The notes beneath the pieces were generated by a model. It had not been told where the DNA came from, did not search any database, and saw nothing but the letters and a program-made list of their open reading frames with translations. The translations under genes were made by a program, and so were the position numbers. This document shows, in pieces, positions 45,298 through 57,175 of a DNA stretch of 64,000 bases (position 1 is the first letter of the stretch; each line of letters begins with the position of its first letter). Source of the DNA: Chrysemys picta bellii (taxonomy: Eukaryota; Chordata; Testudines; Emydidae); assembly GCF_011386835.1 (NCBI RefSeq), contig NC_088791.1, positions 126,146,943-126,210,942 of the forward strand, in the 5' to 3' direction.

Positions 45298-46233
45298 TAT
45301 TACTAACTTCATCTTAGTATAACTTGTATGATAAAGAAACAGCTGACAAACAGTGAGTGATATGCTTTGGGAGAGCAATAATGTGTCTCTTGAAATATCA
45401 GCCTTTCTTAATTTAAGCCATCAGGTCACTTGCATGTTAGTATATCAATTATAATTTTACTCTAGTATCTTTCTCAGAATCATTCTTTTGAACAGTATTG
45501 AAATATTAATGGCTGTAACTTTGCATTCAGCTCACAATGTGTTTGATCTAGGTATTTGTTTTCCCACACCAAGGCCTGTGCATGCTTGGGATCATCTCTT
45601 TTTAAGTATCACACTGGTTTTTGGTGAAATGTCATGTCATGTCCATGTACAGTAAAGGGCCATATCTACCTTTCACTGAAAAGAGTCCAGTCCAGTGTCC
45701 ACACAAGTAAATGGAAAGACTCCTATTGATTTCACTGCATTTTGCATCAGGCCCTTAGTGCTTTTCTTAGCCTGTCTAACCCACTGTGTCCCCCAATGCA
45801 TTTAAGATTTCAGACAGTGATTTTTCTGTCTGAAAGAGCTTACGATCCAAGTATAAAACAAGATATGACAGACAGACAGGGGAAGCGTAAGGAAACAGTG
45901 AGACAACATTGGTTGTTATGACAAGCAGTGATCACAGCATAAGAACTGCCTAACCATTGTCAAGTTTTTGTGGGCATCGTAGCCAAGAAGAACTTAAAGG
46001 AAGGCAATGAAAGAGCTTTGCTGCAGATGTTTATGGGGAGCTCCTCCCATGTATGCAGCCCAGCATAGGAGAAAGTATGAAGGTGCTTCTTTGAAAAAGT
46101 AATAAATGAGTGAGTGAAGAAAGCTGGCATCATTGTGAGGATGGAGGGTGGATCTCAATTTCACAATATTGTATGCGAGATAGAAGAAGGTTTTTTAGTA
46201 GTTGATTTTATAAATTCTTGCTTACTGCTTTAG
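45298..46233. other. Intron upstream of the second coding exon
   Basis: No exon or element was recognised. It ends in CTTGCTTACTGCTTTAG, the acceptor for the exon at 46234. Confidence 0.5.
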
Positions 46234-46374
46234 AATTACAGAAAGATGAGGCAGAACATGCAATAATGGAAAAGCGAAAGACCTCCTTCACACCAGCAGC
46301 ATGTGAAGACACTGAACTAAGCATTGATCATCCATACTACGATGTTGCGAGGCATGGCATTGTGCAGCTAGCAG
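46234..46374 (+). CDS. ARHGAP8: ARHGAP8-like gene, exon with start of the CRAL-TRIO/Sec14 domain
   Basis: The exon lies between TGCTTTAG/AATTAC and TAGCAG/GTATAT. It has 141 bases, phase 1 at both ends, like the exon at 37699. The encoded peptide runs ELQKDEAEHAIMEKRK, then a linker, then HPYYDVARHGIVQLAG, where the last glycine is completed by the next exon. From memory human ARHGAP8 has HPFYDVARHGILQVAG, followed by GDD; ARHGAP1 has DPYYDIARHQIVEVAG. The turtle peptide is clearly closer to ARHGAP8. In this family the N-terminal Sec14-like domain binds lipids or partner proteins, and a C-terminal RhoGAP domain stimulates GTP hydrolysis by Rho-family GTPases. The remaining exons are not in the window. 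The 32 residues before HPYYD have no known motif that I can name. Confidence 0.85.
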
Positions 46375-46497
46375 GTATATTTATAAAAATTAAAATGCAT
46401 GACATTTCCTAGATTTAGCAGATGTTACTCTGCACCTTAGTATATTGTTTCATATTACACTATTTAAAGTGATACATGGGAATAGTGTAGACGCTTT

Positions 46498-46600
46498 GGA
46501 CCCCGATCCAGAAAAGAATGTAAACATATGCTTAACTTCAGACATGTTGCTAGAGTTTAAGTACACGCTTCAGTGCTTTGCCAGTTCAGGACCATCAGCC
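46498..46600. repeat. Palindromic MITE (CTTAAGCATG family)
   Basis: 'GGACCCCGATCCAGAAAAG' and 'ACGCTTCAGTGCTTTGCCAG' are the outer parts, with CATATGCTTAACTTCAGACATG in the middle. It is a diverged family member. Confidence 0.65.
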
Positions 46601-46849
46601 ACAAATTCAGGTTTGGTTTTGTTTAAAAACAAATGTACAAGACCTAAATATGAATAGATGTATTTGTTTATAGTCAGTGAAAAGTTGTTTTGTTTTTCAT
46701 TTCCTGTATGTTCTGAAGCCAGACACATGATCATTCTGCTAGCCCACAAGAAACAGAAAAAAACAACTGAGCAGTCTAAAATGTTAGTCTAAAATGAATG
46801 AAATGCAAAATGTAAACTATCAGTGTAAATGGTGAAAATGTACATTTAT

Positions 46850-46918
46850 CACCTGACTTTCAAAGGGGAAGTCACTGGGAGCTGCAGGTACTTCACACCT
46901 TTGAAAATCAGGTCATTA
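46850..46918. repeat. Short foldback MITE
   Basis: The arms CCTGACTTTCAAAGG and CCTTTGAAAATCAGG pair as inverted repeats around a GGGAGCTGCAGGTAC core. Confidence 0.75.
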
Positions 46919-47249
46919 GATTTTAAAAAATTCCGGTTTTAATAACATATAGCATTTTATTAGTGACAGGTAAGCACATCTTTAAAATGTTTATCTTGAT
47001 AGTGTCCCTTGTGGGTTTTTTTCCTTTGATTTGTTTTTGGCACTATTTTAACTTGCAACACAACAGTAATGCGTAAGCCTGAGCTTATGAGTAACCTTGA
47101 CATTTTTGCACCTCAACTACAAAGCCTGGCATTTTTTTTACAGAATGAAATAATAACTAATAGTATTTCCCACTTGTCACCCTGATGAATTCCAAAATTC
47201 TTTACAAACTTAAAGCACGTTTTTTGCACCTTTTACTTGCATAGGGCTA

Positions 47250-47320
47250 GGTCATGAATTTCCTGAATAAGGATGAATTTAAGCATATCCTTAAATGCTT
47301 TCCTGAATCTAGGCCATAGA
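47250..47320. repeat. Palindromic MITE (CTTAAGCATG family), short
   Basis: 'GAATTTCCTGAATAAGGATGAATTTAAGCATATCC' pairs loosely with 'CCTTAAATGCTTTCCTGAATCTAGGCC'. Confidence 0.6.
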
Positions 47321-47614
47321 TGGCAGTCTGAGTCATTAGTACTTGATCAGTTGATTTACACTGGAGACCTTGAAGTATTAGATGAGCCAATTCACTCTGA
47401 TATGGCCAGACCCAGAGATGTCTGGGTTGACACACTTGAAGTAGATGGGAATATCACCATTGACTTCTATGGGGCCATGATGTTACCCATAATATCTGTT
47501 GAAGATATATGTATATTTTCAGGTAAAACTAATTTACCTCAGCTTCACCACAAACTTGATACACAAAGTAAGAGTTAAACCCATGGCTAAGAGAGTACAA
47601 GATTCAAACTCTAT

Positions 47615-48373
47615 TAGGGTTGCCAACTTTCTAATTGCACAAACCTGAACACCCTTGCCACACCTCCCGCCCTCCCCTTCCTGAGGCCCCACCCTCCTTC
47701 CGTTGCTCGCCCTTCCCCCACCCTCACTCACTTCCACTGGGCTGGGGCAGGGGGTTGGGGTGCAGGAGGGAGTGAGGGCTTTGGCTGGAGGGGGGGCAGG
47801 CTCTGGAGTGGGGCCAGGGATGAGAGGTTTGGGATGCAGGAGGGAGCTCTGGGGTAGGATTGAGGATGAGGGGATTGGGATGTAGGAGGGGGCTCAGGGC
47901 TGGGGCCGGGGGTTGGGATGTGGGCTCTGGGAGGGAGTTTGGGTGCAGGAGGGAGTTGCGACCTAGGGCAGCTGGGCGTCGCTTACCTTGGGCAGCTCCC
48001 AGAAGCAGCCAGCATGTCCTGCTCCTAGGCAGAGGGGCCAGGTGGTTCTGCATGCTGCCCGTGCCTGCAGGCACTGCCACCACAACTCCTATTCACCATG
48101 TTCCCAGCCAATGGGAGCTACTGAGTCAGCGCTCGGGGCAGGGGCAGCACACGGAGACCCCTGGCCTCCCCTGTGCCTAGGAGCTGGACATGCCAGACCC
48201 TTCCAGGAGCTGCGCAGAGCCAGGGCAGGTAGGGAGCTTGCGTTGGCCCCGCTGCGCCACCAACCGGACTTTGGTGGTCTATTAAAATCTCCTGGATTGC
48301 TTTCAATAGCCACCAGGAGATCAAGGCTGATTCTGGTAGAATCCCGGCCAATCCAGGATGGTTGGCAACCCTA
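47615..48373. mobile_element. Non-autonomous hAT element of 759 bp
   Basis: The ends TAGGGTTGCCAAC and GTTGGCAACCCTA are perfect inverted repeats, with a perfect 8-bp duplication AACTCTAT (47607-47614 and 48374-48381). The interior carries a G-rich minisatellite-like stretch (47735-47965) with units such as GGGGTGCAGGAGGGAGT. The open frames in it are composition artefacts. Confidence 0.94.
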
Positions 48374-48381
48374 AACTCTAT

Positions 48382-49088
48382 TGACTGAGCAAGATACTAG
48401 TCTGACAGAACAAAAGTACTTTAGGATGTTTGTGTCAGGAGCTTGTCCCCTGACCACTCCTCTGGTTCTGCTGTCTGATTCTGCTTAGGCCACTAGGCCA
48501 GACTCCTGTTCACATCACTAGGTCACACCACCCACACCCTGGTGTATGACAGAGAAAAATACCAAGACATCAAAGCTCTGCATGAAGTCCCTGAAACTAA
48601 ATTAACAAAGAAGTGTGAATGAGCTGGCGAACCTTTGAAATAGAAAAGAAATTTAGAAACTCAAATAGAGACGTTAACAGAGACTTTGAAAATATCAAGG
48701 TCATTATAATGTCCCTCCAGCAACCTCTACCACCTGCTTCGTTACACATCGTTATAGGATAATACTTCAGTAAATAAAAGGGATCATCTTTTATATTCAG
48801 CTTTAGCGGATCTGCCAGAAAATTGTCCATGAAGGCAATGCTTTTCCCCCCGCTGTTATACCTAGCACCTGAATGTTGTGGGCCTGGATTTGAGAGTCTG
48901 AACTTTTCCTTCTAGCAATACATTATACTTCCAGTCTCTTGTTGTAAAAGAGGTTTTCTCTTATGTTTGTGTACCTGATCTTCCCTGTACTCAAAGCCCC
49001 AATGGAACTCATTGACCCTTGTCATTTGTCCACTGTAGCTGCTATTAATTCTAACAGATCCCGCAGTGTTTATCCTTCCTGGAGGATA
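48382..49088. other. Intron-like stretch
   Basis: Nothing recognised. Confidence 0.4.
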
Positions 49089-49187
49089 TCATAGAAATGT
49101 AGGATTGGAAAGGACCTCGATAAGTCATCTAGTCCATCCTCTGCACTGAGGCAGGACTAAGTATTTTCTAGACCATGTTAATCATGG
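49089..49187 (-). mobile_element. CR1 3' end fragment
   Basis: The plus strand reads ATCATAGAAATGTAGGATTGGAAAGGACC, then 'AGTCATCTAGTCCATCCTCTG', the reverse complement of a CR1 3' end with tail. Confidence 0.88.
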
Positions 49188-51063
49188 CTTATAAGCACAG
49201 TGCCTGATGCGCAGCTAAACCCTCTGAAAGATGCAGTTTGAAAATTTCTTCTGTGATTTGCTTCTTATTTTTTATTTGCATGGCAATCTTAGTGATTTCT
49301 CCTGAATGAGGAAATTGGCATGAGAGGAAATTAGCTGTTGAACAAAATATCTAAATAGCATGTAAGCAAACAGAAAATATGTCCTTCATATTCTGAGCCA
49401 GGTTCTGCCCCTTGAGTAGGAGGAGTTTAAATGGTGGGGAAATTCAAAAGGGGCCAAAATTTTTGGAATAAGTAATATATATACTCTTCTTCTTGAGCCA
49501 ACTCCTTTTAAAAAAATCATGCTTTCACTGATGGTGAGCTACAGGAAAAGAGAATACAAAGTGGATAAAGAATGTTAAGTAGCCTTTCTATTCAATAACA
49601 GTCTCACCTGACTTATATTTATTTGTGGATGTTCACCTCAGTCTTGTGACATATCAGGGGAGGAGCATTTGCTGCAAGATTTCTCTGGAGTGAGAATCAG
49701 CATGGTTTTAAAAAGTACTCATTTGCAGCTTCCTTGTTTCATTTTAGAGCTCCCTTCTTAAGCATGTTTGCTCAAACTGAAATCAAAAGCCTATATATAT
49801 ATATATATATCCCTGGCTTAACTCCATCGAAGCAAATAGAAGTACTCCAGGGATGCATCTGGTTAAAATGTTTACTTCTGTACAAATGATTTTCTTAATG
49901 TGGCGGCCTTGGTAGTGAAAAATAGCTGCTTTAAGATCAGAAAGCCGTGGTTTTAGCTGGCATGTCAGTCAGGAGTAACATGCCGGAGCTTGGGAACCAC
50001 ACTGAACAATTTAAATGCAAAACCCGAGTGCATTCCAATAGCCAGCAGCTGCACATCAGAATCTTTGTTTAATATTTAAAAATCATAAAATTCTAGGGGA
50101 GAATCAAATAAGTAAAGATAAAGGAGGCGGTGGGGAGGGGAAATGCTTCAATTCAGCAGAGAGACTTCCCTACTCCCTCTTTTAACTGGTAGCAAATCAA
50201 ATTCGTATGCTGGCTGGATTTAAAGCAACTCAGAAAGGGATAGTCTTTTCAAATCTCCTTCCCCTCTGGGAAAAGGTCAGTTCCTTTTGAAAAAAAAAAA
50301 TCATTTAAAAAAAAATTATTTGTACCTAGTTTATTATACATTTTAATCATCTCTCAAATAAAACAAATGATAATTTCAGTGTTTGGAGTGGCTTAGTTAA
50401 AGTAACTCTGCAAGCTGTTCATTCCATTCTAATTTTGTGGTTGAAAGACAATGGAATATATTATAAATGGATAAGGAATGAGAGGACAGAATTTAAGTGA
50501 AGATTCTGTGCAATAATTGTTCTGGCTTTTACTTTGATTCTATTTTCCACAATAATTTTTTTAAATGCAAAAAATAGCCTTTCATTATGTTTTAATAACA
50601 ATCGAATATTCCTCCCATAAATTAAAATAATTTATACCTGCTTACCATAACAATAGCTTTGACAAGATCCAAAAGATTCTTTGGAGTCTATTTCACACTG
50701 TATAAATAAGAACAAAGTTAATCCAATTTCCACTGTCAAACAAAAGTGTGGTGGATTTTTTAAAGACTTCTAGCTGTAATAATTGTTCAGACTGAAATTG
50801 GGATGTTTACTCAGATTGACTTGTCTCATTAATGCTGATATGCAGTTGGCTATTTTACATATATGTCAGCTTGAAACATGCAAATTATTCTGCTGGTCTG
50901 GTGATGTACCCATTTGTAAGCACATGAACATTTTTGGAATCCCACAGAAGTAAAGGCTGTTGCAGTACTGATTGTTTTTACTTTAATTTGATTAGAAATA
51001 AAATATAAAAGCTACATAATACATCAAGCTCTTTCCCTTATTTTCCTCTGACTGCCAGAAGCT
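49188..51063. other. Intron-like stretch
   Basis: AT-rich DNA with an (AT)n run at 49792-49810 and no recognised exon or element. Confidence 0.45.
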
Positions 51064-51212
51064 GAGATTGGATGACAGGGGATGGATCACTTGATAATTG
51101 CCCTGTTCTGTTCATTCCCTCTGAAGCGTCTGGCACTGGCCGCTGTCGGAAGATAGAATACTGGGCTAGATGAACCATTGGCCTGACCCAGTGTGGCTGT
51201 TTTTATGTTCCA
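51064..51212 (+). mobile_element. CR1 3' end fragment
   Basis: It has 'GAAGCGTCTGGCACTGGCCGCTGTCGGA', then 'TACTGGGCTAGATGAACCATTGG' and 'CCTGACCCAGTGTGGC', ending in TTTTTATGTTC. It is the better preserved relative of 10056-10237. Confidence 0.9.
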
Positions 51213-52015
51213 TTATCCCCTCACAGTATGGCCTCTGATTATTTCTTGCATGATTCTGTGCAGTATTTTTGCATGTGTGCTGATTTTGTGTGTTTCTAGA
51301 AGAATTTCTGATATCTGCTGTCTTAATACTTAGATATGTGCTTTTGTCCTCTTAGCTGTTAGGCTATAGCTGGTAATTTGAGTTGACTTTGTCTTGGTTT
51401 TAAATGTGCATGTTCACTTGCTCCTACCCCTTTTCCTCTTAAAATGATTGTTATAATAATGTCTCCTCTATACATTTCTCTTTTCCAGTCATTTCAATCG
51501 AAAACCACAAAATACAACATTCACATAGCCCATACAAGAAATAAATGTTTCGTATCGGTCTTTTGGCTATCAGACTCTACATACTATATTTGTTTTTTAG
51601 AAATCAAAACAGAAAGTATTGCACAATAGGAAGGTCTAAAGTCTTAGGGTATGTGTTGACTGTGTGTTTGCTCAAATTCAACAAGAGAACAAGGGTCTGC
51701 TTATAATCTCTTTTACTTTATGATACCCTAAGAACACAGGAATCTCTATGTAAAAGAAAATGAAGCTGAGCTTGAGTGTCAAAGTTCAGATCTGAATGTG
51801 AACTCTTTCAGAATTTGGGAGTGTTCAGATCTGAGGATCTGGTCTAGGCACATCTCCAGAACAGACCAGTGGTCTTTCTAATCTGGTATCGTGTGTGATG
51901 CCGGTAAATCAGATACCAGGTCTTGCCAAGTCTGTAGGCATCCTCTGAGCACTGACAAATTCATAGCTGGAAACTAGACCTGTTCAATTATATGTTAATA
52001 TAGTTGAACGATGGG
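51213..52015. other. Intron-like stretch
   Basis: Mostly unique DNA. A possible antisense CR1 scrap lies at about 51850-51940 ('AGACCAGTGGTCTTTCTAATCTGGTATCGTG'). Confidence 0.45.
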
Positions 52016-52896
52016 TGTTAGACTTGTAAGGATGTGTTTGGACTCTATAAAATGCTTGTAAATTGATGCATGCATTAATCTTATTTGTAATGTCTGTATT
52101 CCATGCTACAAGGTAAAATATGTTTGTTTTAGAATTGTAAAAACGCCTGCTTTGAACTTGTGAACTCAGATGGGAAGAGAGACTTCCCCCCACCCATCCA
52201 GAAGGAGTATCAAAAATAAAGTGGTCCATTATAGGACAAAAGCTTTGTTTGTTGCCCCATCTACCCATGGAGATATACGTGCAGAAGGCTTCATCCTATC
52301 TTTCTGAATGCTGGAAGAGGAAAATAAAAATAGCTTTCTTGCACTCTCACAAGGGCTGGAGTTAAGAAACAAAAAGCTGAGGGCTCCAGGGTCACCCTGG
52401 ATTAAGGCCTAAAAAGACATTCAATGCTGACAGATTACTGTATCTCTGTCACCAGTCATCACAGACTGGAACTCATTTGTGTATATATGCTTGCTTGATT
52501 TCACCTGTAAATAGCTGTCATTTCTTTTTTCTAGTCAATAAACCTTTAGTTAGTTTATTACAGCATTGGATACAAGTGGTATCTTTGGTGTGAGATCAGG
52601 GTAAGCGACTGGTCTCTTAGGACTGGAAGCAGCCTGAATATTTTGTGATTTTTGGTGTCTGTGACCATTTATCACTAAATCCAGCTTGCCTGGGTGGCAA
52701 GATAGACTGGAGAGCCCAAGGGGACTGACTGTGACTCCATGGTAAAATTGCTACAGCGATCTGGGAGTTCACATTTGTTACAGGGTTGGTGAAATCGAAT
52801 TATAGAACATATCAGTTTGGTGTGTCTGCCCTGCTTTTTGACAGTCCGCCATGAGGTTGGCACACTTGGTCGTGAGCCACTCCAGTAAGTCTGACA
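52016..52896 (+). repeat. Solo LTR of an endogenous retrovirus
   Basis: It starts TGTTAGACTTGTAAGG and ends GTCTGACA, giving inverted ends TGTTAGAC/TGTCAGAC. A polyadenylation signal AATAAA is at 52537-52542, followed by 'CCTTTAGTTAGTTTATTACAG'. A TATAAAA is at 52046-52052, but this is very near the start, so its role is doubtful. No internal retroviral genes and no clear target duplication flank it. I recognise the sequence type as a common turtle LTR. Confidence 0.78.
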
Positions 52897-53367
52897 CTGT
52901 TTTTCCACCAGTAGTTCATTAATTGTTTCAGAGGAAGGTGTAAAATCTCACACTTGAACAATATAGGCACAAGGTATATATGTTCCATTGAACCAGCCTT
53001 GTATTTCTTTGCTCTTTAATCTGCATTTTCTTGGAAGCTACTTGTGAAACAGCAAAATATTGACTTTGTATCTCTAAACCTGGTGCTAACCCTCAATACA
53101 ACACCAGAGCATCTCTGTAATACAGAGGTCCAAATTCATTCCAGGTATAACTCCACTGACTTCAGAATTAAATCTGGGTTTGGCTCACTCTGCTATTTCA
53201 ACTTCAAGAATGGACCCAGATGAAACTAAACAAACAATTAATTACATCAGAAAGCTAGTGGTGCCTTCTGCTTTTGTTTGACTGAAAGAACAAGATGTTT
53301 GCCAAGATTTTAAGAAAACTATATGGAAAATATATTAAATGTGATTGGTGAAGAGAACAAACAAAGG
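52897..53367. other. Intron-like stretch
   Basis: Nothing recognised beyond short A/T runs. Confidence 0.4.
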
Positions 53368-53462
53368 CCCAGATCCAGGAAACCACCTATGCATGCACTT
53401 TAATCTGTCCTTATATAAGAAATCACTTGAGCACATGCTTAGGTGCTTTCCGGAATTGAGCT
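53368..53462. repeat. Palindromic MITE (CTTAAGCATG family)
   Basis: Outer parts 'GGCCCAGATCCAGGAAACCACC' and 'AGGTGCTTTCCGGAATTGAG' pair loosely; the inner 'GCACATGCTTAGGTGC' motif is shared with the family. Confidence 0.65.
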
Positions 53463-53877
53463 AAAGCCATGATTCCAGATGAGGTCTTTTCACAAAGAAC
53501 TGGTTTCCAAATAAATTCAGAACGTGACTGGAATTCAGAATAGTGAACACAGTCAGAGAAAGGACTTGTGAAATGAAAGCAGTAACATTTTTTTATAACT
53601 GTGAAATAACTATGGAATCTTCAAATCCACGTCCGCCTCAGTGCTCACTGAGTGGATCAAATATGTGTCCTAAATAATAAACAGTTTGCTCCTGCTGTCT
53701 AAATTAATTATGCTAAAAAAATAAAAGGTTTAGAACGTCCATGGTAATTGTTGGTGCATGTTAAAAAGCATTACAGTTTCCTAAGGAGTGAACAATTTAA
53801 GTGCAAACAACATCCTTAAAATTGTTGGCCAAGCATTTTTGTAATTTTCTTTTACAATCTTTCTTCATCTAAAGATT

Positions 53878-53926
53878 CCACAGGGTTCACATGGGACTTC
53901 CATGGAGTCCCATGTGAGCCCTGTGG
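53878..53926. repeat. 49-bp near-perfect palindrome
   Basis: Arms of about 21 bases (CCACAGGGTTCACATGGGAC with one more base, against its inverted copy) pair with a single difference, which is a G-T wobble in RNA. The loop is about seven bases with CCATGG at its centre. Confidence 0.9.
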
Positions 53927-53954
53927 AGAGGGGAGAATTTCATTTCTAGTGCTC

Positions 53955-54068
53955 TTGGCTGGGATTTTCAAAGTTGCCTAAGGGATTCAGACTCACTTCC
54001 AACTCCATTCAAATTAATGGAAATTGAGCATTTGAATCTTCTAAGAAGCTTTGAAGATCTCAGCTCAT
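53955..54068. repeat. Foldback MITE (GGGATTTTCAAAG family)
   Basis: The left part GGCTGGGATTTTCAAAGTTGCC and the right part AAGCTTTGAAGATCTCAGC are imperfect inverted repeats. The core is 'CATTCAAATTAATGGAAATTGAG'. A half copy lies near 8300. Confidence 0.75.
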
Positions 54069-54281
54069 AGTGCTGTAGCTAGGGGGGGAATGTCATATTT
54101 TGGCTTTTGATTCACATGTTATGTGTTTTGCAATTTGCTACGCTTGGTGGACAAAAGTTAAAGTTTAGGCTGCTCTAGGTTATCCTGGGAACCCTTTTTG
54201 ACCTCAGCTACCCAAGTTTCACATAAATAGAAAGGACAACCATCCATACCATCCCTGACACAAATGAGGATTAGTCCCATT

Positions 54282-56945
54282 ACATACAAACATAAGCATG
54301 TCCATACTGGGTCAGACCAGTGGTCCGTCTAACCCAGCATCCTGACAGTGACTGGTGTCAGATGCTTCAAAGGGGATGAACAGAAAAGTATCGAATGACC
54401 CATCTCCGGTCCCAGCAGTCGGCAGAGGTTTAGGAACACCCAGAGCATGGGGTTGCATCCCTGACCGTCTTGGCTAATAGCCATCGATGGACCTATTTTC
54501 CATAAACATATCTAATTCTTTTTTTAACCCAGTTATAGTTTTGGCCTTCACACATCCCCTAGCTATGAACTCCATTGGCTGTGTGTGGTGTGACAAAATA
54601 TTTCCTTATGGTTGTTTTAAACCTGCTGCCTATTAATTTCATTGGGTTACTCCTGGTTCTTGTGTTATGTGAAGGAATAACACTTCCTTATTTTCTTTCT
54701 CCATACCATTCATGATTTTATAGACTTCTATCATATATTCCCCCCCATAGGTTTCTCTTTTCCAAGCAGGACAGTCCCCTTTTAATCTCTCCTCATTCAG
54801 AAGCTGTTCCATACCATTAATCATTTTTGTTGCCCTTCTCTGTACCTTTTCAATTTCTAATTTATCTTTTTTGAGATGGGGCAACCGGAACTGCACACAG
54901 TATTCAAGGTGTGGCATACCATAGATTTATATATTGGCATTATGATATTTATTGTCTATTTAATCTATTCCTTTCCTAATGGTTCCTAACATTCTGTTAC
55001 TTTTTTTGACTGCCGCTGCACATTGAGCAGATGTTTTCAGAGAACTATCCACAATGACTCCAAAATCTCTTTCCTGAGTGGTAATAGCTCATTTAGATCC
55101 CATCATTTTGTGTGAACAGTTGGAATTATGTTTTCCAATATGCATTACTTTGCATTTTCCAACATTGAACTTCATCTGCCATTTTGTTGCCCAGTCACCC
55201 AGTTTTGTGAGAGCTCTCTGTAACTTTTCGCAGACTGCTTTGGACTTAATTATCTTGAGTAATTTTGTATCATCTGCAAGCTTCATTGTTTATCCTTTTT
55301 CCCAAATCATTTATGAATATTTTGAACAACATTGGTCCCACTACAGATCCTTGGGGCACCCTGCTATTTACTTCTCTCCATTGTGAAAACTGACCATTTA
55401 TTCCTATCCTTTGTTTCCTATCTTTTAACCAATTACTGATCCATGAGATGACCTCCCCATTTATGCCAGGACTGCTTACTTGCTTAAGAGCCTTTGGTGT
55501 GGGACCTTGTCAAATGCTATCTGAAAGTTCAGGTACACTATATCAGCTGAACTACCCTTGTCCACATGCTTGTTGACATGTTCAGATCATTCTAATAGAT
55601 TGGTGAGGCATGATTTCCCTTTCCAAAAGCTGTGTTGACTTTTTCCCAACATTATGTTTATCTATGTGTCTGATAATTCTGTTCTTTACTATAGTTTCAA
55701 CCAATTTGCCTGGTACTGAAGTCAGGTTTACCAGCCTGTAATTGCCAGGATAGCCTCTGGAGTGTTTTTTGTTTGTTTGTTTGTTTGTTTGTTTTTTTAA
55801 ATTGGTGTCACCTTAGCTATCCTCCAGTCATTTGATACAGAGGCTGATTTAAGTGATAGGTTACATACCACAATAGGTAGTTCTGTAATTTCATATTTGA
55901 GTTACGTCAGAACTCTTGGGTGAATATTATTTGGGCCTAGTATCTTATTTCTGTTTAATTTATCAATTTGTTCCAAACCCTCCTCTATTGTCACCTCATC
56001 TGGGACAGTTCCTCAGATTTGTCACCTAAAAAGAATGGCTCAGATGTGGGAATCTCCCTCCCATCCTCTGCAGTGAAAACTGATGCAGAGCTTAGCTTCT
56101 CGGCAACAACCTTGTGTTCCTTGAGTGTTCCTGTAGCATCTCAATCATCCAATGGCCCCACTGATTGTTTGGCATCCTTACTGCTGTAGATGTACTTAAA
56201 AGAAATTGCTAGTTAGTTTTAGTGTCTTGCTAGTTGCTCTTTAAAAAAATGTTTGGCCTGCCTGATTACACTTTAACATTTGACCTGCCAGAGTTTATGC
56301 TCCTTTCTATTTTCCTCAGTAGGATTTGACTTACAGTTTGTAAAGGATGTCTTTTTGATTCTAACTGCCTCTTTTACTCTGTTGTTTAGCCATGGTGGCA
56401 TTTTTTGGTCTTCTTACTGTTTGTTTTTGTTGTTGTTGTTCTAGGCGGCAATACATTAGTCTGAGCCTCTATTATGGTATTTTTAAATAGTTTCCATGCA
56501 GCTTGCAGGTACTGTTGTTACCATATCTTTTAATTTCCATTTAACTAGCTTCCTCATTTTTGTGTAGTTCCCCTATTTGAAGTTAAATGCTACTGTGGTG
56601 GATTTATTTGGTATTTCCCCCCCAACAAGGATGTTAAATTTAAGTACATTATGGGTGCTGTTACTGAGTGGTTCAGATCTATTCACCTATTGGACTAGAT
56701 CCTGTGCTCTACTTAGGACTAAATCAAGAATTGCCTTCCCCCTTGTGGGTTCCGGGACTAGCTGCCCTAAGAAATCGTCATTAATAACATCCAAAAAGTT
56801 TCTCTCTACATCCCGTCCTGAGGTAACTTGTACCCAGTCAATATGGGGATAATTGACATCCCCCATTATTTTTAGGTTTTCTGATTTTGTAGCCTCCCTA
56901 AGCCTTCAACAATCACTGTCACCATCCTGGCCATGTGGTCAGTAG
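54282..56945 (-). mobile_element. Long CR1 LINE, 5'-truncated, antisense
   Basis: On the minus strand the element runs from the end of the endonuclease region (about 56600-56945), through reverse transcriptase (about 55000-56200), to a 3' UTR ending GGTCTGACCCAGTATGGACATG near 54300. Reverse transcriptase is seen in pieces: '[19 protein letters not shown]' with its ADD catalytic box at 55230-55286, 'WQMKFNVGKCKVMHIGKHN' after it, and 'MPHLEYCVQFRLPHLKKDK' with 'IEKVQRRATKMINGM' at 54639-54917. The ADD box is intact but stops and shifts break the frame. It is the longest LINE copy in the window. Confidence 0.92.
55768..55792. repeat. (GTTT)n microsatellite inside the CR1
   Basis: About six GTTT units lie within the antisense CR1. 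Confidence 0.95.
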
Positions 56946-57097
56946 TATATTCCTATTGCTGTACTTTTATTATTCAAGTTTGGTACCATCCTGGTACCAT
57001 TTGGTACAAACTGGTACCATTATCACTAGGCTTAAATTATTTGGAAATAATAAAAATATGGGAAACTTGTATTGCTGCTATGGCTACCTTCCTAGAT

Positions 57098-57175
57098 TTT
57101 GGCCCCATTTCTGATCCCATTGAAGTCAATCGCACAACTCCCATTGACTCTAGCAGGAGCAGAAGCAGGCCCTGT
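57098..57175. repeat. Palindromic repeat with CCATTGA...TCAAT core
   Basis: It runs from TTGGCCCCATTTCTGATCCCATTGAAGTCAAT to CCCATTGACTCTAGCAGGAGCAGAAGCAGGCC. The halves pair loosely. Confidence 0.55.

Larger units (their letters stand above)
46375..47249. other. Intron with short palindromic repeats
   Basis: The stretch holds two palindromic MITEs (46498-46600 and 46850-46918) and otherwise AT-rich DNA. Confidence 0.5.

Noticed and set aside
47273..47578. 101-codon open frame (+) near the ARHGAP8-like exon, tested as a further exon
   Set aside because: It has no acceptor in a suitable place, does not continue the GDD start of the CRAL-TRIO domain, and its first part overlaps a palindromic repeat.
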